Of a stretch of 64,000 nt of DNA, positions 1-11,720 are shown piece by piece. Location of the stretch: NCBI GenBank assembly GCA_022749755.1, contig CM040440.1, positions 12,573,269-12,637,268 of the forward strand, read 5' to 3'. This DNA comes from Azadirachta indica (taxonomy: Eukaryota > Streptophyta > Magnoliopsida > Sapindales > Meliaceae). A program made the translations under genes and the position numbers. The first letter of the stretch is position 1, and each line of letters starts with the position of its first letter. The notes under the pieces were generated by a model. It saw only the letters and a list, made by a program, of their open reading frames with translations, searched no databases and had not been told where the DNA came from.

Positions 1-818
1 ATGAGATTTATTTTTCACTCTATTTCATTGATTTATTTGTAAAAATAAAATATCATAGTTCAAAAAAGATGATGTGAGTTTTTTTTGGTAAATTTTGTCA
101 CTTTGTAGTTAAAGATTATGAAACATATTGGATTAAAAAATAATTTAGCAACTACTGTAGGTTTATTTGTTTGTAGAAGTTTGTCTCTATGTAATTAAGT
201 AACCTATTGAATTAAGTATTGTAGTTAATTATTAAATGAGGGTGTGGATTTTCTTCGAAAACTTTTGCCTTGTTTATTTTTTAAAAGAGGCAACAATAAT
301 TATGTACATTAATTAATAATTCTATAATTTTATTCATTAATCATGGCTTGTTGTCAAAACTTAATTAAAAAACTTAATTTATGTAAAAACAATGTCGTTT
401 GACTATCAAAATTGTGCCTAAATGATATTGGTTTAGTTGTTAATACTATAGTCTCATGGAATCCTAATACTCATTGTTTAGTGTCAATGATTTTTGCCAT
501 AGTTTTGTTGTTTTGTGAGAAAACACCACTTCTATCCATTAGCCTTAATACTTTCTCAAAAGTATCAAAAGTCTAGTATTAACAATGCTCATTTTTTCAG
601 TAGTGTTTACACACTATAAGTGATAGGACAAAGAGAAGAGCAAAAAGGATGGGATAATGATAGTCCAAGGTAGAGGAAAAAGGGCGTTAAAGTAGTGGGG
701 ATAATAACAATAGTAATTGAGGAATTGGTAGTGGAGAATGCAGTAATAAGTCAACAATATAGTATAAAGAATAATAATAAAGTGCACAAAAAGCCAAAAA
801 AAGAAGATAGCTATTCTT

Positions 819-856
<38 letters not shown>

Positions 857-3162
857 ACCTTAGAGAATATATGCTTATATGGGTGGCCTTGCTTGGCTAT
901 GACTGGCCAATACCAAGAAACCTTAATTTTCCATTTTATATATTTATTTTTTGACTTTGGCCTATCCTCTTACATAGGTCAAAACACTAAAACATATGGC
1001 AAGTGGTGAGTAGCACTTATGGCCTTATCTAAAATTACCTACCACATATCACACCCTTATTTGCTCTGAAGATTACCTTATCTCTTACATGACGTATGTC
1101 ATAGCCTTATTTGCTTTCTGTTGTGGTCCTATGCCACTTCCAATTCAAATGGTCTTGCTTGCTAGCATCAAGTGATAACATTACAGGTGGTTACTAGGAT
1201 CAAGTCAAATTGTAGCATTACGGGGCAAGGTTAGCAGATCTCCCCATATAGCTAGTTGGCTTTGAGTATATTTTCTTAAAAGTATCAAAACAACTTGGAG
1301 AAAAGATCCTTTTGTATTCGAGATTAGTTTTTATGTGGGATTGCCTACTTCATCCCTTTGCTCACAGACCATAGGTATTGGCACGTGGTAGACCCTTTCT
1401 TAGTGAACTTCTTGTCATTATTTAAGTAGCGATCCTTACTTAGATAGAAATGTATTCTAGGAAGGTTTTTCACACGGCAAATTGTTCCATAAAGTGCTGA
1501 TTAGTACACTATAAACTTACTTATTGCCACGTGTCTAGCCAATATTTACCTTATAACAATGTTCAATTAGGCCTAAAATAAATTTTAAAAGTTGAAAATT
1601 ATTAAAAGTATTTTGAAACCAACCTTGGTTTATGAAACCTAAGAAAGCCAAGCTAATGTTGTTTTATGTGATAATGAATGTTAATGGCAAGATAGAGTGT
1701 TTCCATATGTGTCAATAGTCACTATTGAATGGTGAACTAAGAAAATCATTGTGCAAGAGGTGAGTGAGTATTTACTCACGAGTCAACTACTTTTGAGCTT
1801 AAATATTTATAAAAAGAGAACCTTAAACTAAATGAATTTGTGTGCTGTCTGTAGAGATGTAAGAAAAGTAGAATTAAGGAGAAGTTGGTGCATATTGAGC
1901 CAAAAGAGTGGAAAAGATATCATGGGCAGCGAAAATTAACAAGCTAAGTATAGTTTACTTAAATGATCCTAACTTCTTACATAACTTGGAATCGCATTCA
2001 GTGTGTTGCATTAAAAACTAGATATTTAAAGCTTTCTAGTGTCTACTACTCAAGCCCTAAAATAGCAAAGATACACAGCTACGCCAAGTTTAGTGCACAA
2101 CCGGACAACCATCACAGCTACCCAATAGGCTAACAAGCGTAGCACACTAGGCGCATACTCATGCCACACATTTAATGTTTGGCCTTCTTTTGGACAAATG
2201 ATGGTGCCCTAGTACCCCTTAGCTACGCATCCGTGTCCCCTCTTGAGTTGAATGACATCCTAAAATCGTTCTTTACCATTAGATCAATTTTAGATGGCTA
2301 GATTTGGGCCAATTTGGGATTTTGTGCTATTCCTACATCAGTGCCACTTGCCACTTATGAAAAAGGAGATTTTTTAGAGTGAGAAAAAAAATAGAGAGAG
2401 TCTTAGAGAGAGAGGTGGACATCATCGATCTTTAGAGGAATTTGAAGGAATGCTCGAAGAATTGTTGATTGAAGCATCGACATCTCTAGTTTATTTCTTT
2501 ATCTCTGCATTTGTCTTGAATTTTTTATTATTATTCTTTGTGAAAATTATGAGTTTCATGACAAATTTTATTATGGATCACGTTATGTTAGGCTAAATTT
2601 ATTGTTTTAGGTACTTGAAGTAGTTTATTTGAACTATTTGATTGATTGGCATGTTATTAATGTTAGTACAATTTTTATTCGCTTGTGTTTATTTGTGCTT
2701 AATGCCCATGATTTATGATTTGATAAATTAAATGGTTGACGATGAATGATTTAATACTTGAGAGAGAGTAAATTGTTTATCGAATTAGAAAAACACAATT
2801 TAGATTATTGTGAGTCTTGGAGGAAATGAATACTTAGATAATTGTATTAATATTTAGGATATCAAGAGATTGAGAGGTAAATGATTCTTGAATATTTAAT
2901 TATAAATAATGCATAACGAACATATAGTTAACTAAGGGCTTTTCTGAAAACTTGAAGAGAAATAGATAATTAGATCAAACCATAGGGGTAAAGAGAATTT
3001 TCCCCTCTCAAAGACCTCCCTTAATGTAAATTATTGCCAACATATACTTTGATCATAATTGAAACTAATAACAATTAGAGAAGATAAAAGTAGAAAAAAA
3101 AAACGGTATATAAAGAAAGAATTAATATTTCATTAACTATTTTAGGATTATATTATTTTTAT
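1..3162. repeat. Long direct repeat H, left copy
   Basis: This whole block matches 60852-64000 in the same orientation. The two agree almost base for base, with scattered substitutions, small indels and a GA tract of different length. There is no open frame worth calling. Part of it (about 2340-3000) reads like the transcribed part of a plant retrotransposon LTR, with a GA-rich stretch followed by T-rich text, but no PBS, polypurine tract or terminal TG/CA pair bounds the block. It stops resembling the right copy only where the window ends, so the true length is unknown. A segmental duplication or a large uncharacterised element are both possible. Confidence 0.9.
821..852. repeat. (GA)n microsatellite, about 16 units
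   Basis: A pure GA run inside repeat H. The matching tract in the right copy is shorter (61668-61687, about 10 units), so it has changed length since the duplication. Confidence 0.95.
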
Positions 3163-3338
3163 ATTATCTATTAAAGATAAAAAGGTAATTTTATTGGTAC
3201 TGTAGATAATGATTAAGTTTAATAGTCTTACGTGACAGCATGAGGAAAGTTGATGACTCGGACAAAATTCGAAGTTACTTAATATTATTTAACTAATAAA
3301 AGAGGAAAGTTGAAATTAGCACCGTAGCTTTATTTTTA

Positions 3339-4268
3339 GGGTTAATTTTAAATAACCCCAAAATATTTTAAAAATATTCAATTAACACTCAAGGTTTGTG
3401 ACTATTTTCATTCTATCCAAAACCGTTAAATAAATCTGTTAAAGTTAACCGTATAAGGATAAAATAGTCTTTAAAATTTTTATTAAACAAATAAAAATAC
3501 TTTTTACCGCAAAAACACGCCTTTGACATAACCACCGGCCCTCAGATGCTCGGCGATTGGCTGCGTAAGGCTTAGGCGAATTCGACAGATGGTCGCATAA
3601 TGTCGATGCTTGGTTGCTCATGGCCTGAGTGAGGTCGACAGTTGGCTGCAATGAATTGCGCAAGGTGGTCGTTTGGCGGAAGATGGGTGCGGAAGGTTGG
3701 TAGAAGGTCGGTGGGTAAGGCAGGCGCTTGGCTGTTTATGGCTGCATGAGATTGACAAAGATCTGACAAGAGGTTCGGTAGATAGCTCCTTTGCCTGGAC
3801 CCTTAATCTACTTCACTTCATATTTTTCTTTTCTTTTTTTTAAATGATATTATGTTATGTCAAAGTTGATTGTCATGGTGATATTATATATTTTAAATTT
3901 TAATTTATGTCTTTAAGTATAAATTAATTAGAATTAATTTGTATTATTAGTGTTGTTAGATTGTTAGAGGCCGGAGGAAGAATTAGAAAGAAGAATAATT
4001 AAAAAAAAATAGAAGTAAATTGGGGAAGGAAAAAATTAAAGTTGATATTATTTTATTTATTATTATTTATACTTTTAAAAGTAAATTTATATTTTTAATT
4101 GAATTTGTGAGATTGGGGGTTAAAAATGGTATTTTCTCAAGTCAATTAAGATGAACCGTTAATAATAAAAGAAATCTCTAACGGTTTGGAGGTGAGATGA
4201 ATATATTTATAAATATTAGTACTAATTAATTATTATCAAAACATTTTGGGCTTATTTAAAATTGTCCC
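3339..4268. mobile_element. Non-autonomous MULE-type element with GC-rich cargo
   Basis: Ends are long imperfect inverted repeats: the left begins GGGTTAATTTTAAATAACCC and the reverse complement of the right begins GGGACAATTTTAAATAAGCC. Similarity continues for over 100 bases, including an AACCGTTA motif on both sides. Flanks TTATTTTTA (3330-3338) and TTAATTTTT (4269-4277) agree at 7 of 9 positions, as for a decayed 9-bp MULE target duplication. The compact T copy near 60130 lacks the element. An abrupt GC-rich stretch at about 3525-3790 sits in AT-rich arms, as in Pack-MULEs. No transposase is present. Confidence 0.75.
3525..3790. other. GC-rich segment inside the MULE-type element
   Basis: Base composition changes sharply against the AT-rich arms. 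The segment is built of diverged repeats: 3604-3640 and 3729-3760 both read roughly GCTTGGYTGYTYATGG then a GAGRTYGACA motif, with shorter relatives at 3545-3575 and 3635-3660. Minus-strand frames of 65 and 72 codons cross it but look like no protein I recognise. It could be a captured exon or an expanded minisatellite. Confidence 0.6.
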
Positions 4269-4301
4269 TTAATTTTTTTTCTGCTAACATTTTATTTATT
4301 T

Positions 4302-4567
4302 ACTTGGGAGGATGCCTGTTGCTCTTCTACCTTTTGAGTTAATATTCCATTATTTTCTATATTTTTTTTAATACTCTATTATTCTTCTAATTTTTATTTC
4401 TTTCTATTTTTTTCTTCAATTTAATTGGTTTATAAAATAGTAAAATAAAAAATATTTAAAATATTAAAGAACTAAATTAAAACTTAAGGGAATAATGAGT
4501 TATTAAAGAAAATATAGGAAGGTAACAAAACATTAGCTCAAAAAGTAAGGGAGTAACTGCGATTCTC
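4302..4567. mobile_element. Foldback MITE of about 266 bp
   Basis: The two halves are near inverted repeats: 4318-4345 (TTGCTCTTCTACCTTTTGAG) pairs with the reverse complement of about 4525-4553 (TTACTCCCTTACTTTTTGAG), and pairing continues inward through an AT-rich centre. It is flanked by identical TTTATTTATTT (4291-4301 and 4568-4578). The compact T copy near 60143 has this 11-mer once, which is the expected empty site. Confidence 0.75.
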
Positions 4568-4681
4568 TTTATTTATTTGTTCATCTAACATTTACGAGCC
4601 CATTTGCTAGAGAAACAAAACCCCAACTGCCATGAAATCCACCACTACTGCCACATTTCCATATGAAAAAGGACAGCATTA

Positions 4682-5277
4682 TGTTACAGCCTCACTCTCT
4701 TCACCCACTTCGACAGTGCAACGCTTAGCAACTCAATTCACCAAGCAAGCCTTCAACACTTGCAATATGCTAAATCGGAAGCTTTATATGAAAGAGAGAA
4801 GAGAAAGCATAAAGAGTTTGAGTGAAGATAACTTATACAATTCAAGGTTATTGCTTGATTGCTTGATTTGGCCAAATGAGACCTCCTCTATTTATAGGAG
4901 AGTTTACATACAATGGAAGGTCAAGATTACACCTCACAATGCACTTTCGAGAGATAGGATTGACCTTCTAGAAAGGTTCTAGAAAATATTTATACAATGG
5001 TAAAATGTAGAGTTGTCCATACAATTCTAAAACTTGGACCAATTGGGTAATCATTTTAGAAGTTGGGCTAATTGGGTTAATATCGAGCTTTATGTACACT
5101 AATGCTAATAAGAAATAATACAGGGATCTTTGGTCCAAATGCTTCATTACCCACTTAATCCGGTCTACCAAGGAGTCATCTTGTTAAAACTCATATGGTC
5201 GTTGTTTTGGATTTTCTCTCGCTCAAAATCTCGGCCACGGGTTACTGTTTACGCACACTGTTCACGCGGATGTGACA
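4682..5277 (-). mobile_element. Solo LTR, 596 bp
   Basis: Begins TGTTAC and ends GTGACA, so the ends are short inverted repeats. It is flanked by ATTA on both sides (4678-4681 and 5278-5281). The compact T copy has a single GCATTAG at the equivalent place near 60272, an empty site. Minus orientation is suggested by a CTATAAATAG TATA-type motif read on the minus strand at about 4889-4898. No internal domain remains, so it is probably the product of LTR-LTR recombination. The family was not identified. Confidence 0.75.
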
Positions 5278-5547
5278 ATTAGGTTCAAAACACACCAGTG
5301 ATGTGAACCTTGCTAATGGCATGATAAAACCCAATATCAAACATGATATTGAACTTTGCCAATACTGTGACAAAACTCAAAACTAACGTAATAATAAATG
5401 TTGTCAATAATGTGACAGAAACCCGACACCAAATGTAACATGGAACTTAAGATTTTCAAGACACAGATTTGTTAAGTTTAAACCTGTTACTTAACAAAAT
5501 AAGAATCAAGAATTACGGTTGTTTAGAAAATGTCACACTAAGAATCT

Positions 5548-6951
5548 TCATATATTAATTTTTGCTACATGATTATGCTTAGATCATTTATCATTAAGTA
5601 GCATACTTAACGTTATTTATTTCGTTTTAAATAGTTAATTTTCTTTTTAAGCATTTTACTTTTATTTTGTAGGTGTTGATGTGTTTTAACATGAAAGACA
5701 TTAAAATAAAGTACAAAAGCGTGTTTGCTAGCCATTCATGGAAATCACAATGTTTTATTATTGGGGACCAAAATGCAAGCAATTGAGAACTAAAATGGAG
5801 AAACATCAAAATAAAGATTCAAATTCAAAATAATTAAACATAAAGGGGTCCAATTAAGTACCTTCTGTCTCCTCAGCATCCCTGCGCTGCTTGAATTTAA
5901 ATTTGACAATTTTTAACCTTTAAATCAAAATGAGTAGCTAGATTTTAGGTATTTTTAGGTTTTCTTATTTTTCTAAGGAAGAGCCACTATAGTCAAAGAG
6001 CGAAAAGGAGTTTTAGAGACAAAAAAGGGGAAGAAGGCGGCTAGAGAGAGAGAAGGAAAAATTAACAAGAGGAAAGGGGATTTCATCAAGAGATTGAGAG
6101 ATTTTCATTAACTTTGGGAATTCAAGTTCTATTTATCTAGTTTTTCTTTTTCTCGCTTTTCAATTTCATATTGAATTGAACAATTTGTGTTGACTGAGAT
6201 TATGTATTTAATTATTGAAATTTTTTATGAGTAATGTTGACCTCTATTTTATGTGTGGTTAGATTTATTTTATAGGGCAATGATTTAATTTATTAGAAGC
6301 ATTCATTTTTTTGATATTGTGTTGTTTTTTATTTGATATCTTCTATTAAGTATTTATCATGATGATTAATGCTTTTAAATACTTGGCCAATATTTGAATG
6401 AAATGTGGATTAATATGAGCTGACAAGTGAATATTATATTTAAACTGTGTAATAAATACCATAAATTGTATATTAGACAAAAATGTACTAATATGATTTA
6501 CGTAGTTTAATTAGAAATTATCACTAATTGTAATGCACTTTCATTTAATTAATTTACATACAAATATAGTGAATTATTAGGTGCGAAATAGTTTCGATTG
6601 ATTTCGAGAAAGATTATTGAATAGGATAGGATAATTAACTGGCAACACCGATATCAAATTAAAATAACATCAATAGCAGAAGTGGATGCGGCTAATTAAG
6701 ATAAAATCATTTGCCCTACATTTTTCCATTAATTGAGTCTTTTATTTAGTTTGTTAAGTAGTTAATTTTGTTTATTTTAATTTCTTACTCAAATTATTTT
6801 GTTTTCTTCAAATAAATTCATAAATTAATCACCTTTGATACTTAATTTATTAATATTTTTTGTGGGATCGGCATTTTCTTATTACTATATTACTTGTTAT
6901 GATCCTGTACACTTGCGAGTATCGTATAAACACTGCACAAATCATACAACA
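5548..6951 (+). mobile_element. Ty3/gypsy-type solo LTR nested in the TRIM-like 3' LTR
   Basis: It interrupts the TRIM-like LTR relative to its intact partner at 7732-8515. AATCT flanks it on both sides (5543-5547 and 6952-6956), a perfect 5-bp target duplication. Its right end reads GTGGGATCGG, then CCTGTACACTTGCGAG, and ends CAACA, the usual 3' end of plant gypsy LTRs. The left end is TCATA rather than TG, probably a point change. Short frames inside are not genes. Confidence 0.85.
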
Positions 6952-7524
6952 AATCTCAAGACCTACTCAAGAATTAAGGTGATAAGTTTAGTTGTTGAAT
7001 GTCACAAGAATATAATTTTTAATAACTTCACAAATTCTTAAAAGAACCAAAGAAATAATTTTATTTCCCATTGAAAACAATATCTAAGAACTAATATTCT
7101 AAATTCCAACATAATGTTAACCCCATATAAATAGGTTAATATAAATCTTAAATAAAATAAAAATAGAAATCCAAAATTAAGTAGCAATAGAAAATCCCAA
7201 CTTCATAGAAATCCTAAATTAAACAGAAAAACTATAATCTTAATCTAATTAATAAACATTAAAATAACAATCCTAAATAAAGTAGGAAACTAATTTTGTA
7301 TAGAACAAGGATTCTTCAAATGTCTAAATTATCCATGCGACATTAGAAAGTATTTTACTCTTCTTCTTTCAATCCACTTGAATTCTTGTTATGCATTTAG
7401 CCCATCTCTTATAATTTGGCCCACTTATAAAGTTTAATGAATTATGTGAATATTACTCTTAAGTCCCTCCAAGTGTAAGAGTTCATCTTCTTATATGTGT
7501 GGTTGTGTAGCTTTGTTCACATCA

Positions 7525-7731
7525 TTCTCCCCTTCTTGATGAAGATTTATTCTCAAATCTAGTTTAGGTAATAATTGAACAAGAAGGAAGAAAAACTCGG
7601 CCATAATTTTTTTTTTCACGTTATTTTTATTTTTAATTTTTTGTTCAAAATGTTAATTCAAAAAAGAAGAAAAAATAAAGCAATTAAATGATAAACCAAA
7701 CTTACCTTGAAATCAAAACTCTAATACCAAT
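7525..7731 (-). other. Internal domain of the TRIM-like element (PPT to PBS)
   Basis: Only 207 bp lie between the two LTRs: polypurine tract, a T-rich stretch and primer-binding site. There is no protein-coding capacity, so any past mobility depended on proteins supplied by another element. Confidence 0.75.
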
Positions 7732-8758
7732 TGATGTGAACCTTGCCAACAATGTGACAAAACCCAAAACTAGCGTGATAATAAACTTTGTCAACAATAT
7801 GACAGAAACCCGACACCAAATGTGATACGGAACCCAAGATTTTCAAGACGCAAGTTTGTTGAATCTTGACCCGTTACCTAATAAGATAAGAACCAAGAAC
7901 TACAGTTGTTTAGAAGAGGTCACGCCAAGAATTTCAAAACCTACTCAAGAATCAAGGTAATAAGTTTAATTGTTAAACGCCATAAGAATATAATTCTTGA
8001 TAAGTTCATAAATTCTTAAAAGAACCAGAAAAATAATTTTATTTCTCATTGAAAACAATATCTGAGAAGTAATATTCTGAATTCCAACATAATGTTAGAC
8101 TCATATAGATATACTAATATAAATCCTAAATAAAATAAAAATAGAAATTCAAAATTAAGTAAGAATAGAAAATCCCAACTTCACAGAAATTATAAATTAA
8201 AGAGACAAACTATAGTTTTAATCTAATTAACAAACATTAAAATAACAAACCTAAATAAAGTAGGAAACTAATTTTATATGGAACAAGGATTCTTTAAAAA
8301 CCCAAATTATCCATGCAGCATTAGGAATTAGTAGGGCAAAGTATTTTATTCTTCTTCTTGTAACCCACTTGAATTCTTGTCATGCATTCAACCCATCTCT
8401 TATAATTTGGCCCACTTGTAAAGCTTAATGAATTATGTAAATGCTACTCTTGAGTCCCTCTAAGTGTAAGAGTTCATTTTCTTATATGCGAGGTTGTGTA
8501 GCTTTGTTCGCATCAACTGGCTGTCAGACGTCATCTAACATCTCCATCATTTGACTAGCGGAAACTCTAGTAGAAGCCATAAAGCCGCACACGCTATCAA
8601 TTAAATTCGCTGTAAATCGCCATGACCTATAGACTATTACTTCTTGCCGCAATAAACTTCAATTTTGACTCTATTAACTAGTGACTTTTCCTTTTTGGCT
8701 TTCAAAATGAAATGGGTGAATGTTATGTTTATTATTGTTTTCCTTTATTTTTCCGTTC

Positions 8759-9027
8759 GATTTGGATCTAATCTTGATTTTTTTTATCCTAAAATTTTAA
8801 AGGTTCATTGACACGTGACATTACTTAAAATAGAAAGCTGAAATTGCATTTTAAAAACTTTTATCAATTAACCACCACAATTGATTATACTGAAAGGTAA
8901 AAAATAATTTTAGAATTAATTGGTATACTTTTTAAAATACAATCTTAACCTTTCATTTTAAATCATGTCACGTGTAAATGGATCTTTAAAAGTTAATGAC
9001 AGAAAAGACCAGGATTGGATCCAAATT
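8759..9027. mobile_element. MITE with long inverted repeats, 269 bp
   Basis: The left end GATTTGGATCTAATCTTGAT pairs with the reverse complement of the right end, AATTTGGATCCAATCCTGGT. Pairing continues to a shared ACACGTGACAT at 8811-8821 and 8968-8978. The compact T copy near 60525 lacks the segment. I could not settle the target duplication. Confidence 0.75.
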
Positions 9028-9090
9028 CTTTTTCATTTCTGTTGTGAAATTGCTACTATTTGTTTCATCAATCTATATTAATTAACTATA

Positions 9091-9877
9091 TTAATAAACT
9101 AAATCAATGGAAATCAGTCAATGGTAAATCTATATTTATAATAAAGGTCAAAAAATCACAATTTCTGTCTTTTTCTTAGAAAAAAAAAGGAATTCAGGGA
9201 CAAAATAGTATTTTTACATTTTGAAAAAAGAATATGTGATTAAAATGTGAAGCAGTGAAGCCTACATCCTAAGACGATAATTTGTAAAACATAGGAAAAT
9301 TAGTCAGCAAAATTTTCCTATTATATTTTAAGAACAATATAACCTTTTTCTTTTCATAAATTGAATCCTATCAATTTTTCTATTTCTATTTTCATCATTT
9401 TTATTATTTCCTAAGTAATCCAGTAATTTTTTTTCTCGATCTATGAATTTGCAAGAAAGGAATGCAATTAATACAGAATTTCACATTTCTAGATATAAAA
9501 AATATCTGCTATATATAAGTGAATTGGCAGGATATATATATATATGTGTGTGTGTATGTGATTTTCAAATATGTAAAGTATATCAAATTTTTCAGCGAAT
9601 GAAATTTGATCAAATAATTATGTGGAAAATTATGATAAAACAGCTAATATAATTAATTACTGGGTTGCCAAAATAGGCAGCCTCTGAGTTGTTTTCTTAA
9701 GTAGGTATGCACGAAGGAAGGGCAACTGTCAAACTGGAAGGAGTGTCATTCGGCATCATTACAGCTTAGACTGCCAAGCAAACACTTTAAGATTTGGAAA
9801 TGTAATGATTTGTCCATGCATGCAAAAACTTTAATTGTTAAAATAACATTTCTTTTTATTCATTTATTGATTATGAC
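9091..9877. other. AT-rich intergenic DNA with a microsatellite
   Basis: No supported gene. A TA run turning into GT lies at about 9530-9556. The 69-codon plus frame at 9443-9652 runs through that simple repeat and is not credible. The less AT-rich stretch at 9660-9800 has no recognisable coding signal. Confidence 0.6.
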
Positions 9878-10440
9878 TAGGGGTGACAATTTGGAACACG
9901 ATATAATTATTCGACACGAATTCAATGCTATTAAATGAATTTGGATTTAAAAATCTTGACACGAATAATAATTGTGTCATATTCGTATCGACATAATTAT
10001 TTTTTGTGTATTATCCATGTTTAACTTACAAAATACGATTATTCGTTAAAGACATGATTAATTAAATGAGTAATCGTATCTTAAATGAATAATCATATTT
10101 TATAATATATTTTAATAAATTTTAAAAAAATACGTAATATAAATTTATTTATTACAAACAATCCTAATAAAAGAATCTAATTATTAAATATATATTATAT
10201 TTGATAAAATATGTTATTTTTAATATTTTAAGGATTTCAATGATAATTATTAAGTTAAATGAATCATATTTAAAAGAATAATTATGTCTAAACGAATCAT
10301 ATCTAAATAAACGGATCGTATTTAAAATTAAAAAAATTAATATGAATAATAAACAAATCATATTCATGTCAAATAAATATTAAATGAATCGAATTCGTGT
10401 CGGTCCAAATTTGATTCGTTTTTAAGAATTGCCACCCCTA
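9878..10440. mobile_element. Complete non-autonomous hAT element, 563 bp
   Basis: Begins TAGGGGTGACAAT and ends ATTGCCACCCCTA, typical hAT inverted repeats. It is flanked by a perfect 8-bp duplication, ATTATGAC (9870-9877 and 10441-10448). The interior is AT-rich, with many degenerate copies of a CGAATCATAT / ATACGATTATTCG motif in both orientations, as in hAT subterminal regions. It has no transposase frame. The short minus frame at 10164-10367 is subterminal repeat sequence. Confidence 0.93.
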
Positions 10441-10819
10441 ATTATGACTATGTCAATTTTAATTTCATGGTATTATTATAGACAATATATCTGACAAAGC
10501 GATATTAATAATGTAGTCAAATATTTTAAAAGAAAAAAAAAGAAAATTATAAAAAGAGAGAAAGCATCATAAGGTCAAATATATTTTAAAAGAAAATTTA
10601 TTTAGGGTAAAAAAAAAAACCTTTACTTCATAATCTAACTCACTCTTCCATAGTTAATCAAGTATTATATTTTAGATTTCTTATTTTTTTGATCTAATCA
10701 ATTAAATTATGTTTCCTTTGAAGATAAAGTTATTATTTTATTATTTTTTTAACGGTTGGCAGTTTCAAGTTATTCTACCTAATTGAATTAATAGAGATGC
10801 GAAACAATAATATTTGCAT
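10441..10819. other. AT-rich intergenic DNA
   Basis: Poly-A and poly-T tracts only. I see no gene, RNA or mobile-element end here. Confidence 0.6.
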
Positions 10820-11720
10820 CAATATTCAGGACCAAGAAGGTTTAGTGCAACTATTGCGATAAAATTGTGAGCGGTTTCTGTTGTCTCAGGTGCCACTTAA
10901 GTGCCATTAGGGGTGATACTTTTCTGTGTGAGCTTGTTCCCTCATTTATCATGAAGCATTTAGATACCAAATTAAACGATGTTAAGAGGAAAGATTTAGT
11001 GAAAAAGATTGATAATTTTCAACACCTAGATCTTCCAGTGAAGAGGAAAAAAAGAACTTTATTGCTGCACAATATTGAGGCTGAAAATGATAATAGCAGA
11101 AAAGTAACAGAGACTTATACTAGAGGCGAAGGTAGCAGGAGTGGCCAAGATTTACTTCCTAACAATGGATTGAAACCCAACCTTGAGGAGATTTTGACAA
11201 GCAAAACAATTCAAGTACTTGAATCTCAACTTCAATTGCCAATGGAATCCCACAAATGCATTTACAAATTCTTTTATGAGACAGGAATTAGTCTTATTGT
11301 TGCCAACAACTCAACCTTTAAACAAAGGGGGGGACAAGAAGTTACTTTTAAAGCTGGAAGTTCCGTTGAATGGTACGTTAATTATAAGATCATTTCGTTA
11401 AGTTCTCTGATTAACTTTTATTATTAATCTAAACAATTAGTTACAATACATAAAATTAGAATATATTGTCAATTTCATTTCTTACATATAGATGCAATCG
11501 GAGAAAAATGTCTTGAATTATAGAAATTTGCCATTTATGTATTGAGTCAAACTTGTGATGGTGCTGTAAGATACAATCTCAAAAGGAGATTGGTCAAGAA
11601 GCTACTCATGCGAGTATAGAATTGAAAGTTGGTGCATATAATGATTTTGTGAATGAAGAGATGAATGTAATAGATGGTTGATTGTGGCTGACACATTAGA
11701 AATGATGTCTTGCATGTCAT
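10820..11720 (+). pseudogene. BED/DUF659 hAT-transposase-like gene, internally deleted copy
   Basis: From about 10843 one frame reads CNYCDKIVSGF then LRCHLSAIRGD, a BED-type zinc finger (C-x2-C plus the downstream His), but a TAG stands just before the first Cys. The frame continues open to 11427 and includes KCIYKFFYETGISL, the start of the DUF659 region. A good splice donor (GAATG/GTACGT, 11373/11374) and acceptor (ACATATAG/ATG, 11492/11493) bound a short intron. The next exon reads FAIYVLSQTCDGAVRY, which in this family belongs near the C-terminal dimerisation end. The catalytic middle is therefore missing. These are domesticated or transposase-like DNA-binding proteins; this copy is almost certainly dead. 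Confidence 0.75.

Larger units (their letters stand above)
5299..8515 (-). mobile_element. Miniature LTR retroelement (TRIM-like), minus strand
   Basis: Two LTRs of about 0.8 kb enclose only 207 bp. The 5' LTR is 7732-8515 and the 3' LTR is 5299-7524, interrupted by another solo LTR. Both start TGATGTGAACC and end TTCRCATCA. On the minus strand the 5' LTR is followed at about 7731-7719 by TTGGTATTAGAGT, a near match to the initiator-Met tRNA primer site TGGTATCAGAGC. The 3' LTR is preceded by a polypurine tract, AAGAAGGGGAGAA (7537-7525). No gag or pol is present. Flanks ACCAG and ACTGG may be a decayed 5-bp duplication. Confidence 0.85.
3163..9090. repeat. Repeat T, left copy, expanded by insertions
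   Basis: Pieces at about 3163-3338, 4568-4681, 8516-8758 and 9037-9085 match, in order, a continuous stretch at 59957-60560. Everything between the pieces is inserted DNA, annotated separately. The match is clearly weaker than that of repeat H, so this duplication looks older. No gene is seen. Short reading frames here fall in transposon sequence. Confidence 0.8.

Noticed and set aside
1763..1781. Small palindrome GTGAGTGAGTATTTACTCACG
   Set aside because: Too short to separate from chance in this composition, although it is kept in both H copies.
4632..4982. 116-codon plus-strand frame
   Set aside because: It starts in repeat T and runs across the boundary into the solo LTR at 4682-5277, so it is an accident of the insertion.
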